Shown: positions 1 through 6,669 of the stretch, one piece after another
Layout of the letters: each line of letters starts with the position of its first letter
Numbering within the stretch: position 1 is the stretch's first letter
Assembly: GCA_045591095.1 (NCBI GenBank)
Contig: JAZNSF010000022.1
Location: forward strand, 1-16,743
Length of the DNA stretch: 16,743 bases
Reading direction: 5' to 3'
Source of the DNA: SIG440 sp045591095
GTDB lineage: Bacteria; Bacillota; Clostridia; Monoglobales; Monoglobaceae
Notes under the pieces: generated by a model
The model's database searches: none
What the model saw: only the letters and a program-made list of their open reading frames with translations
What the model was told of the DNA's origin: nothing
Translations under genes and position numbers: made by a program

Positions 1-297
1 GCCACTAATGCTTCCCTTACGTAATTCAACAACTACTGAATCATCAGAAACAAGACCTGAATTTACAATCTCTAACTCAATGTAAGACTCACTATCATTA
101 ACAACCATCTTAGCTGATAAAACTTCAGGATCAGAACCTACAACATTAAATACAGTAGAATTGTTAGACGCATCCGCATCCTCTGTATCTATTAATGATA
201 TTGCCAGTTCCGCTTCCATAGCAGGATCAAAATCTGTAATACTCAACACTTTAGTAATTGCATCTCCTGCTTTAATTGTCTCGCTAATCTCTTCCAT
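1..297 (-). CDS. Acidic protein of unknown function, 3' end beyond the window
   Basis: The frame is open from an ATG at 297 to the window edge, giving 99 residues of the N-terminal part. The product is strongly acidic (many D and E) with alternating hydrophobic and polar stretches suggestive of beta structure, for example around VVVELRKGSISG at the edge. I see no signal peptide, membrane segment or known motif. The ATG lies two bases after the stop codon of the upstream HTH ORF, and no convincing Shine-Dalgarno precedes it. Translation, if real, is probably coupled to the upstream ORF. It belongs to the AT-rich segment below about 1340, so it is likely cargo or a structural gene of an integrated element. 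I do not recognise the family. Confidence 0.55.
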   Translation of the reverse strand, partial: MEEISETIKAGDAITKVLSITDFDPAMEAELAISLIDTEDADASNNSTVFNVVGSDPEVLSAKMVVNDSESYIELEIVNSGLVSDDSVVVELRKGSISG

Positions 298-299
298 AG

Positions 300-500
300 T
301 TATAATAGTATCGTATTTTTAACAGTTGATAAACCAATACCTGTATCCTGATGTATAGTATCAAGCGAGGGGAAGCAGAAGTTGTCAGTTCCTGACCTCA
401 TACAGAGATAACACAGTATCTTAAATTCGTTTCCGCTGATACTTTTATCAGTAATAATTTTATTGAGTATAGTTGTAAATTTACCTTTTAATTTTTTCAT
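300..500 (-). CDS. Short helix-turn-helix protein (HTH_36-like), apparently truncated
   Basis: This 66-residue product starts at the ATG at 500, chosen because AGGAGG sits just upstream at about 508-513. A longer reading would start inside the terminator hairpin at 524-551. Residues about 20-62 fit the winged-helix/HTH fold used by phage and plasmid replication initiators and regulators (HTH_36 type): a hydrophobic helix (FKILCYLCMRS), then FPSLDTIHQDTGIGLSTVKNTI, the usual 'FPS...ia...gvs..TV...i' helix-turn-helix. The protein ends immediately after the recognition helix, where family members continue into a wing or a further domain. It may be a small stand-alone regulator, or a gene cut by recombination. 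The next ORF begins two bases past its stop. Confidence 0.6.
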   Translation of the reverse strand: MKKLKGKFTTILNKIITDKSISGNEFKILCYLCMRSGTDNFCFPSLDTIHQDTGIGLSTVKNTILL

Positions 501-523
501 TGTATAACCTCCTTTTTGCAAAC

Positions 524-551
524 AAAAAAGCCGTACCATTTCTGATACGAC
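524..551 (-). terminator. Rho-independent terminator after the Ntn-hydrolase gene
   Basis: On the minus strand a 9-bp stem (arms 551-543 and 538-530, including G-U pairs) closes on a GAAA-type tetraloop and is followed by a run of six U (529-524). It lies between the stop of the proteasome-like gene and the ribosome binding site of the HTH gene, so it should end or attenuate transcription between them. Confidence 0.7.
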
Positions 552-570
552 TACGTATAAATATTAAAAT

Positions 571-1164
571 TTATTTTTTTCTTATCCATTCACACACATT
601 ATTTTTAGAAATTAATAATATATCAACCTCCCCACCAACACCATTATATTGTTTCATGCTTTCTTCAAAGACAAAATCAATAAAAGTAATAGCATTTGAA
701 TATATTTTATTTTCTTCATATTTTTCTATAACAATATCCCAAGCAACATCTTTATCTTCACCCGTAATATATCGTGAGGACGATACGTCTTGTATGACAT
801 CTTCACCTAGTTTTTTTAAATTAAATCTATATATTTGTCTCTTTGAACTAGTATAACCAGCAATGTAAAACCACGTATCTAAATCTTTTTTCTTTCTCTT
901 TATATAATCAAGCAGTTCTGTAGCAACATCATTTATATCTTTTCCTATAAATGTTTGAGATGTAAAGTCTTTTAAAATATTCTCTATTGAATAGTTGCTT
1001 ATATTGGCATCACCATGAAACGCAATAGCCATACGAGAATCACATATAAATACTTTATCAGTATTATCAGTGTATCTATATGGAGTAAAATTTGTATATG
1101 TTAATCTACTATCACCTGCAACTAACAATCCTTTATCAGTTTCCATAATAACAATGAGTGACAT
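571..1164 (-). CDS. Proteasome/HslV-like Ntn-hydrolase with predicted N-terminal serine
   Basis: This 197-residue protein starts at the ATG at 1164, preceded by GGAGG (about 1172-1176). The N-terminus has the proteasome beta/HslV pattern: after removal of Met, Ser1 opens a beta strand and AGDSRLT places Asp at 17 and Arg at 19, the canonical proteasome numbering. TDKVF supplies a Lys at 36, matching proteasome Lys33 with a short insertion. AFHGDA follows, matching the family's G-A/D turn. Towards the C-terminus, YITGEDKDVA aligns with the 'GSG..A' segment and YNGVGGEVDILLI with the 'SGG.v.ly' strands. The GSG serine (Ser129 equivalent) is not conserved (GED), so activity is uncertain. N-terminal Ser nucleophiles are known in the family (Bacillus CodW/HslV). 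No ATPase partner such as HslU is in the window. It lies in AT-rich, probably horizontally acquired DNA. Confidence 0.7.
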   Translation of the reverse strand: MSLIVIMETDKGLLVAGDSRLTYTNFTPYRYTDNTDKVFICDSRMAIAFHGDANISNYSIENILKDFTSQTFIGKDINDVATELLDYIKRKKKDLDTWFYIAGYTSSKRQIYRFNLKKLGEDVIQDVSSSRYITGEDKDVAWDIVIEKYEENKIYSNAITFIDFVFEESMKQYNGVGGEVDILLISKNNVCEWIRKK

Positions 1165-1201
1165 TTGATCCCTCCTAACATAAAAGTTAATGGTGATTTG
1201 T

Positions 1202-1237
1202 AAAAACTCCTTGCAACAGTATCATTGCAAGGAGTTT
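1202..1237 (-). terminator. Perfect 13-bp hairpin terminator upstream of the Ntn-hydrolase gene
   Basis: Arms 1204-1216 and 1225-1237 are perfectly complementary around an 8-base loop. Read on the minus strand the stem runs into TTTTT (1206-1202). It would stop transcription arriving from greA-lysS, or from an ancestral integrase gene, before the Ntn-hydrolase gene. Confidence 0.7.
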
Positions 1238-1251
1238 AATAGTTAAGGTTC

Positions 1252-1317
1252 CTATTTAGTGCATAACCTTTTGCATATTATGGCGTAAGTTTGGCGTAAA
1301 TTGGCGTATTTTTTAAT
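1252..1317 (-). pseudogene. Phased GGCGTA repeats reading as an integrase C-terminal tail
   Basis: GGCGTA occurs at 1282-1287, 1293-1298 and 1303-1308, spaced 11 and 10 bases, with TGCATA at 1260-1265 and 1272-1277. On the minus strand one frame reads KYANLRQTYAIICKRLCTK followed by a stop at 1252-1254, and a TGA (1318-1320) bounds it upstream. Clostridial phage-type tyrosine integrases often end in tails of this YAxxxPNLRQTYA kind, encoded by tandem TTTACGCC repeats. I infer an integrase-tail remnant or an attachment/arm-type binding site between lysS and foreign DNA. It is too short to prove by similarity alone. Confidence 0.4.
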
Positions 1318-1360
1318 TCAGTCAACTCGTCAAACCCGCTATTTTACTGCACTTTTTTGA

Positions 1361-2866
1361 TTATTTGTTATCAAGTGGCTTCATTGTGGGGAAGAGCAAA
1401 ACGTCACGTATTGATGCGCTGTCGGTAAGAAGCATTATGAGTCTATCAATACCGATTCCAAGACCGCCTGTCGGAGGCATGCCGTATTCAAGCGCTGTAA
1501 CAAAATCTTCGTCCATCATATTTGCTTCCTCGTCACCGGCTTCACGCTTTTCGACCTGCTTCATGAAGCGTTCTTTCTGGTCAATCGGGTCATTAAGCTC
1601 TGAGAATGCATTTCCGAATTCGCGACCGGTAATAAATATCTCAAATCTTTCGGTAAAGGCAGGATTGTCCTTATATCTTTTTGCAAGAGGTGATACTTCA
1701 ACCGGATATTCGTATATAAATGTCGGCTGAACAAGGTTATCCTCCACCTTTTCTTCAAAGGTAAGGCTGATAATTTCGCCGCGAGTCATACCCTTTTCTA
1801 CTTCTATGCCAACAGATTTTGCCAAAGCCTCGGCCTCGGCATCTGTAGTTGCTTCGGCAAAGTCGATACCTGCAAACTTTTTGATTGATTCCATCATAGT
1901 CATTCTTGCCCAACCTGGAGCCAAATCAATGTCTGTGCCCTGGTATGTAACCTTCGTTGTACCTAAAACCTGCTTCGTTACGGTAGAAATAAGGTCCTCG
2001 GTAAGGTTCATCATTCCTTCGTAGTCAGTGTACGCCTCATAAACCTCCATAGAAGTAAATTCAGGATTGTGCTTTACGTCCATACCCTCGTTACGGAACT
2101 GTCTACCCATTTCGTAAACTCTTTCAAATCCACCTACAATAAGGCGCTTTAGGTAAAGTTCGGGCGCAACTCTCATATACATATCAATGTCAAGAGTGTT
2201 GTGGTGTGTAATAAAAGGTCTTGCTGCCGCACCACCCGGTATAGTATTAAGGATAGGTGTTTCAACCTCCATATAGCCACGTGCATCCAGGTAATTGCGA
2301 ATTGCAGTTGTGATTTTGCTGCGCATTTCAAATGTCTTACGAACCTCGGGGTTCATAATAAGGTCAACATAACGCTGACGGTATCTAAGGTCGGTATCAC
2401 GAAGACCATGGAACTTTTCGGGAAGTGGCAAAAGTGACTTGCTAAGCAATTGATAGCTGTTTGTCTTTATAGAAATTTCGCCCTTCTGGGTCTTAAAAAC
2501 CTGTCCGGTAACGCCCACTAAATCTCCAATATCAAGTCTTTTGAACTTTTTATAAACTTCTTCGCCCATTTCGTCACGGGTAACATAAAGCTGAATCTTA
2601 CCTTCGCGGTCACGAAGGTCAAAAAATGACGCCTTACCCATAACTCGCTTTGACATAAGACGACCTGCGAGGCTTACCTCTTTGCCTTCCATCTCGTCAA
2701 AATTTTCGGTGATATCCGCTGTATGATACTGCTGGTCATATGTTGTCACGTCAAACGGGTTTTCGCCTTCTGCCTGAAGCTCAGCCAATTTTTCGCGTCT
2801 GACCTTCATAAGCTGGCCAATATCTTGTTCTACAACTTGTTCGTTTTGTCTGTTGTTCTCACTCAC
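1361..2866 (-). CDS. lysS: Lysyl-tRNA synthetase, class II
   Basis: This 501-residue enzyme charges tRNA-Lys with lysine in the cytoplasm. An OB-fold anticodon-binding domain (residues about 60-150, GKEVSLAGRLMSKR onward) precedes the class II catalytic core. The core has motif 1 (RQRYVDLI...RGYMEVETPIL), motif 2 (FRNEGMDVKHNPEFT) and C-terminal motif 3 (GGLGIGIDRLIMLLT), ending in the typical SIRDVLLFPTMKP. Length is normal and the gene is intact. The start is a GTG at 2866, seven bases after AGGAGA; an ATG at 2873 is out of frame and too close to that site. It lies 15 bases downstream of greA, the common greA-lysS operon of Firmicutes. Confidence 0.97.
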   Translation of the reverse strand: MSENNRQNEQVVEQDIGQLMKVRREKLAELQAEGENPFDVTTYDQQYHTADITENFDEMEGKEVSLAGRLMSKRVMGKASFFDLRDREGKIQLYVTRDEMGEEVYKKFKRLDIGDLVGVTGQVFKTQKGEISIKTNSYQLLSKSLLPLPEKFHGLRDTDLRYRQRYVDLIMNPEVRKTFEMRSKITTAIRNYLDARGYMEVETPILNTIPGGAAARPFITHHNTLDIDMYMRVAPELYLKRLIVGGFERVYEMGRQFRNEGMDVKHNPEFTSMEVYEAYTDYEGMMNLTEDLISTVTKQVLGTTKVTYQGTDIDLAPGWARMTMMESIKKFAGIDFAEATTDAEAEALAKSVGIEVEKGMTRGEIISLTFEEKVEDNLVQPTFIYEYPVEVSPLAKRYKDNPAFTERFEIFITGREFGNAFSELNDPIDQKERFMKQVEKREAGDEEANMMDEDFVTALEYGMPPTGGLGIGIDRLIMLLTDSASIRDVLLFPTMKPLDNK

Positions 2867-2881
2867 TGCTCATTCTCCTAT

Positions 2882-3358
2882 CTATTTGCTGATGCTTAGT
2901 ATCTTAAACTTAATAACCCCGCCGGGAGTATTTACGTCAACTGTGTCGCCTACATTTTTTCCTATGAGTGCTCTGCCTACAGGGGATTCGTCTGAAATTT
3001 TGAAAAGATCTGGGTCTGCTTCGGTAGAGCCTACTATGCTGTATTCAAGCTCCTCTTCAAACTCCTCGTCATAGACCTTTACTTTTGTACCGATACTTAC
3101 CTTGTCAAGGTCAATTTCGTCCTGGTCAATAACTTTGGCATTTTTAAGCATATTTTCAAGATGTACGATTCGCGCTTCAACCTGCGCCTGTTCTTCTTTT
3201 GCCGCATCATATTCAGAATTTTCGGACAAATCGCCGAAGCCGCGGGCAACCTTGATTTTTTCGGCAACTTCCTGGCGTCTTTTGGTTTTTAAAGTCTCCA
3301 GCTCGTTCTCCAGTTTCATAAGTCCTTCGTCTGTCAACATAATCTGTTTGTTTTCCAT
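2882..3358 (-). CDS. greA: Transcription elongation factor GreA
   Basis: This 158-residue protein rescues backtracked RNA polymerase by stimulating transcript cleavage through the secondary channel. Residues 1-75 form the antiparallel coiled coil, with the acidic tip DLSENSEYDAAKEEQ. The rest is the FKBP-like domain (VKVYDEEFEEELEYSIVGSTEADP...SPVGRALIGKNVGDTVDV). I start it at ATG 3358 (MENKQIMLTDEGL), preceded by GGAAAGGA. The frame is open 28 codons further upstream, but that stretch has no family similarity and lies between the promoter and the RBS. First gene of greA-lysS, with its own promoter. Confidence 0.95.
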   Translation of the reverse strand: MENKQIMLTDEGLMKLENELETLKTKRRQEVAEKIKVARGFGDLSENSEYDAAKEEQAQVEARIVHLENMLKNAKVIDQDEIDLDKVSIGTKVKVYDEEFEEELEYSIVGSTEADPDLFKISDESPVGRALIGKNVGDTVDVNTPGGVIKFKILSISK

Positions 3359-3444
3359 TTTATATCCATTCCTTTCCTTGCAACTAAATGCAAAACAAAA
3401 CTTTGAAAGAAAATTCGGGTCATCAACTGATATGTAACCCATAT

Positions 3445-3473
3445 ATTATATATCAATCACTATCCAAAGTCAA
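3445..3473 (-). promoter_or_regulatory. Sigma-A promoter of greA-lysS
   Basis: On the minus strand TTGACT (3473-3468) and a perfect TATAAT (3450-3445) are separated by 17 bases. Transcription would start near 3438, about 80 bases ahead of greA. Confidence 0.75.
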
Positions 3474-3491
3474 CCTATTTTTTTATAATCA

Positions 3492-4247
3492 TCAGGTACT
3501 GTCACTATAGCTATACTTCCACTTAAGATTATCCGGCTTATATCCTTTAAGAATGGCCGCTATTTCACGGTGTTTTACGATATATCCATCCAGATTGAAC
3601 CCCATATCCACTTCGTTTACATAAAGGTCTCTGCCAAAACTTACGGACCTTTTTTCTGTATCAATTACAATTCCGTTTGGCACTTCATTGAATCCGATAT
3701 TTCGTACCAAAAGTCCCGTTTCCTCAAAAAAGCTATCACAATTTTTTTGAGCATGTTCTTTATTTTTGGTGCACATAACTATATTTTTAGTATCAAAGCA
3801 AAGACTTTTCATCAAATACTCACTTATTCTGCCCGCTTTGTCTGTCCTTATACAGACGCTGGTCTCCAAGAGATTCATACCGCATTTTTTTGCAGTTTCC
3901 CTTATGCACCGAGGCATCAGCATTAAAAACAGCTTATCCCCGCTGTCATCAGTCGTCATGTCGCGCAAAATGCCCTTTTCGCGACACACATTTTTTATAA
4001 AGTCAGTATATAACACCTTCTCTGCGCCAAAACGTTTTAACCTGTCTTTTGCATTAAGAAGAAGTCTTTCCGCCTTTTGGGGTGACATTTTTTTCAATCT
4101 TACATCCGAAAGAGGAATTACCCCCATTATAAGCTCAAACGGATTTGCAGCAGACTTTATTTCTTCTATTTTAATTATCTTTAAAATTTCCCACAGAAAA
4201 AATCGTCTTTTGTAAGCTTTTGGCGTTGCTATTATGCCTATTTTCAC
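3492..4247 (-). CDS. Conserved-looking protein of unknown function, 251 aa
   Basis: I do not recognise this protein. The start chosen is GTG 4247 (VKIGIIATPKAYKRR), preceded by GGGAGAAG at the right distance. The frame is open further upstream but would overlap the ctp gene. The product is basic and soluble-looking with no signal peptide or obvious membrane segment. It seems to have an N-terminal part with a helical block (MSPQKAERLLLNAKDRLKRFGAEKVLY) and a C-terminal alpha/beta part (ETSVCIRTDKAGRISEYLMKS...KNIVMCTKN...HAQKNCDSFFEETGLLV). Its end, VIDTEKRSVSFGRDLYVNEVDMGF, is strand-rich. It follows the S41 protease gene by 25 bases and is probably the last gene of the ftsEX run, before the greA promoter. 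Confidence 0.75.
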   Translation of the reverse strand: MKIGIIATPKAYKRRFFLWEILKIIKIEEIKSAANPFELIMGVIPLSDVRLKKMSPQKAERLLLNAKDRLKRFGAEKVLYTDFIKNVCREKGILRDMTTDDSGDKLFLMLMPRCIRETAKKCGMNLLETSVCIRTDKAGRISEYLMKSLCFDTKNIVMCTKNKEHAQKNCDSFFEETGLLVRNIGFNEVPNGIVIDTEKRSVSFGRDLYVNEVDMGFNLDGYIVKHREIAAILKGYKPDNLKWKYSYSDST

Positions 4248-4272
4248 CCAAAACTTCTCCCTTTTGCGAGAT

Positions 4273-5436
4273 TTACTTTTTAAGCAATTCAACCGCTTCC
4301 AAAAGTTGTGTGTCTTCATAAAGTGTAAGATCCGAAATTTTTGAATATTTCTCATCGCTCATCTTTACTTCTATATCCGGCTCTATTCCGGATTTGTCAA
4401 TGCATACCCCTTTTGGAGTATAGTATCTTGAATCGGTTATCTTCAAAATACTTCCATCAAAAAACTTATACGGGATTTGAGTAACACCCTTGCCAAAAGT
4501 CTTTTCGCCTATGCTTTTTGCGAGGCCATAATCCTTCATCGCACCCACAAAAACCTCACTTGCGCTGGCGCTTCCGCCATTTGTAAGAATTGTCATAGGG
4601 ACTTTCGTCGCACCTTTTGTCGCCATATAGTCGCGTTTTCTTCCATATTTGTCAAGGGTATACACGATTTCGCCCTCGTCAATAAAGGAATCTGCAATAT
4701 TCACCGCTACCTCAATATAGCCCCCCGGATTGTTGCGAAGGTCAACCACCAGAGCCTTCATTTTGTCATCCACAAGCCTGTTAAAATGCTGTCTGAATTC
4801 GTCATAAGTATTTACTCCAAATTGTGTAATCTGAATATAACCAATTTGGTCCTCAATCATTTTTGAGCTTACCGTCTGGCGCTCAATCATTTGTCTTGTA
4901 AGGGTTATATCAACGGTCTGGCCATTTGATTTTTTTAGTATTTCCAAGGTTACATCAGTGCCTTCTTTGCCTTTCATTTTTGTTGCCGCATCGTCCAAAA
5001 GCTCGCCCGTCACCTTTTCGCCATCTACACTAAAAATTCTGTCCCCTGTAGTTATGCCTGCTTTTTCGGCAGGTGAGCCTGAAAGTGCCGAAATAACCGT
5101 AACCTGATTGTCCTCGTTGCTTATATAAAGGCCAACCCCCGTATAATTGTCCGACTCGACGCTTTCCCAGAAGCTTTCGGCATTTTCTTTACTGATATAA
5201 ATGGTATATGGGTCGCCCACGCTTAAGGAAGTGCCCATAAGTGCACCATCAAGAAGTGTATCTGAGTCAATATCCTCGTAATAATAACGATTTAGAGCAT
5301 CTACTCCCATACCAAACTTAAGTAGGTCATCAAACCGAAATGCCCCAAACGGATTTACTGCCATAACGGTAAGCAGAGATATCACCACTGCCAGCACGAT
5401 AGATGCGGCAATCAAAACAGATTTTTTTATATACAT
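4273..5436 (-). CDS. S41-family C-terminal processing peptidase (CtpB-like)
   Basis: This 387-residue secreted or membrane-anchored serine protease has an N-terminal hydrophobic segment (residues about 6-27), a PDZ domain (about 95-180, YTGVGLYIS...SPAEKAGITTGDRIFSVDG) and an S41 catalytic core. The Ser-Lys dyad fits: Ser291 in GGSASASE, Lys316 in EKTFGKG and Gln320 four residues on, matching the spacing of Bacillus CtpB (309/334/338). VDLRNNPGG is the conserved core motif. The ATG at 5436 follows GAGGG. In Clostridia this gene commonly follows ftsEX and an M23 peptidase, so it may process an envelope protein at division or sporulation; the substrate is unknown. Confidence 0.93.
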   Translation of the reverse strand: MYIKKSVLIAASIVLAVVISLLTVMAVNPFGAFRFDDLLKFGMGVDALNRYYYEDIDSDTLLDGALMGTSLSVGDPYTIYISKENAESFWESVESDNYTGVGLYISNEDNQVTVISALSGSPAEKAGITTGDRIFSVDGEKVTGELLDDAATKMKGKEGTDVTLEILKKSNGQTVDITLTRQMIERQTVSSKMIEDQIGYIQITQFGVNTYDEFRQHFNRLVDDKMKALVVDLRNNPGGYIEVAVNIADSFIDEGEIVYTLDKYGRKRDYMATKGATKVPMTILTNGGSASASEVFVGAMKDYGLAKSIGEKTFGKGVTQIPYKFFDGSILKITDSRYYTPKGVCIDKSGIEPDIEVKMSDEKYSKISDLTLYEDTQLLEAVELLKK

Positions 5437-5458
5437 AATTTTGCCCTCTTCATATTAC

Positions 5459-5489
5459 AGTCACCTGCATAAAATATATGCAGGTGACT
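5459..5489. repeat. Perfect 13-bp inverted repeat between the M23 and S41 genes
   Basis: Arms 5459-5471 and 5477-5489 are exactly complementary around a 5-base loop. No T-run follows on either strand, so it is not a normal intrinsic terminator. It may be an RNA processing or stabilising hairpin inside the operon, setting different levels of the two products. Confidence 0.65.
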
Positions 5490-5502
5490 AAAAATTATTC
5501 AC

Positions 5503-6654
5503 TTAAAAGAATTGCATCGGGTCTACAGCCGAACCATTAATCAAAACCTCAAAATGAAGGTGCGGGCCTGTGGAATTTCCGGTTGAACCTACCGAACCTA
5601 TTCTTTGACCCTTGGTTACCTTTTGACCCTTTGAGACGCTGTACGCACTCATGTGTGCATAAAGTGTTGCACGGCCGCCGCCGTGGTCAATTATTACGCA
5701 GTTGCCGTAACCTGAGTTCCAGCCGGCTAAGGTTACTGTTCCCGAATTTGCCGCCACAATGGCTGCGCCATAGGATGCGCCTATATCGGTTCCTGTATGA
5801 CGTTTGTAAATGCCCGACACAGGGTTTTTACGCCGCGGCGAAAAATGCGATGTAATGTAGTGGCAGCTTGGTGTTGGCCACGCAAACTCGCCACCTACGT
5901 ATTTAGCACCGCCCGATGACTTACTGAGCGAGCCCGAAACTGATGCACGAAGATTTGCCATCGCTCTGTCTGCTTCGTCAATTATTCTTTGGTATGTAGC
6001 TGTATCTTTTTCAAGTTCTCTTATGTAAGCCGCTTGCTCGTTTTGTTTTTGAACAAGTGCAGCTTTCTGGTCTTTAAGACTTTGGGCCGAAGTTTCCTGA
6101 CTTTCTTTTAGTTTCGCTATCTCGTCACGGGATTTTTCTATTTGCTTGCGCATTTCGTCCATCTGGTCAAACACCGCTTTGTCATAGCGCGAAATTTCTT
6201 TCATAATTTCGGCCTTATCAACAAAATCACTAAAGCTCTTTGCCGAAAGCAGCATTTCTATGTAGCTTACATCTCCCTGCTCGCACATAACACGAAAACG
6301 TTCCTGAAAAATGTGATATTTTTCGTTTGCCTTTTCGGTTGCAACGTCTAACTTTTCCTGTTCAATCGCTAGATTCGCTGAAGTGTCAGCAATCTTTTTA
6401 TTCAGCGCCTCTATCTCTGTCTGAAGCTCACCCGCTTCTTTTTCAAGCCGCTCTTTGTCGGCAAGGGTCTTTACCTTTTTGTTTTTTGCTTCATTCAGCT
6501 TTTTCTGCGCATCCTTTTTGCTTTGCTCTGCCTTGTCTATTTTTTGCTGAGTTGTCTCGGCATACGCAAGCTCAAAAAGTATGGATGATATTGTCCCAAA
6601 AACAAATATTCCTGATATAATAATCGCTATCCAGCGGACTGTATTTTTATGCAA
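5503..6654 (-). CDS. EnvC-like murein hydrolase (coiled coil plus M23 peptidase)
   Basis: This 383-residue exported protein has a signal peptide or N-terminal anchor (WIAIIISGIFVFGTISSILFELAYAE, about 8-33), a long coiled coil (about 35-235, rich in K, E, Q and A) and a C-terminal LytM/M23 domain (about 265-383). Zinc ligands His286 and Asp290 (HTGTD), with His365 and His367 (GPHLHFE) and His334 (YAHM), are all present, so it should be an active peptidoglycan endopeptidase rather than a degenerate activator like E. coli EnvC. The coiled coil is the part that FtsX is known to engage in EnvC, PcsB and CwlO. The start is a TTG at 6654 behind AAGGAGGGGG. It lies 15 bases after ftsX. Confidence 0.92.
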   Translation of the reverse strand: MHKNTVRWIAIIISGIFVFGTISSILFELAYAETTQQKIDKAEQSKKDAQKKLNEAKNKKVKTLADKERLEKEAGELQTEIEALNKKIADTSANLAIEQEKLDVATEKANEKYHIFQERFRVMCEQGDVSYIEMLLSAKSFSDFVDKAEIMKEISRYDKAVFDQMDEMRKQIEKSRDEIAKLKESQETSAQSLKDQKAALVQKQNEQAAYIRELEKDTATYQRIIDEADRAMANLRASVSGSLSKSSGGAKYVGGEFAWPTPSCHYITSHFSPRRKNPVSGIYKRHTGTDIGASYGAAIVAANSGTVTLAGWNSGYGNCVIIDHGGGRATLYAHMSAYSVSKGQKVTKGQRIGSVGSTGNSTGPHLHFEVLINGSAVDPMQFF

Positions 6655-6669
6655 ACGAACCCCCTCCTT

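Noticed and set aside
2859..2873. ATG at 2873 as a lysS start or leader ORF
   Set aside because: It is out of frame with lysS, directly abuts the binding site, and would encode only four residues.
3359..3442. N-terminal extension of GreA
   Set aside because: The extra 28 residues lack GreA similarity and lie in the 5' leader behind the promoter; GGAAAGGA marks ATG 3358.
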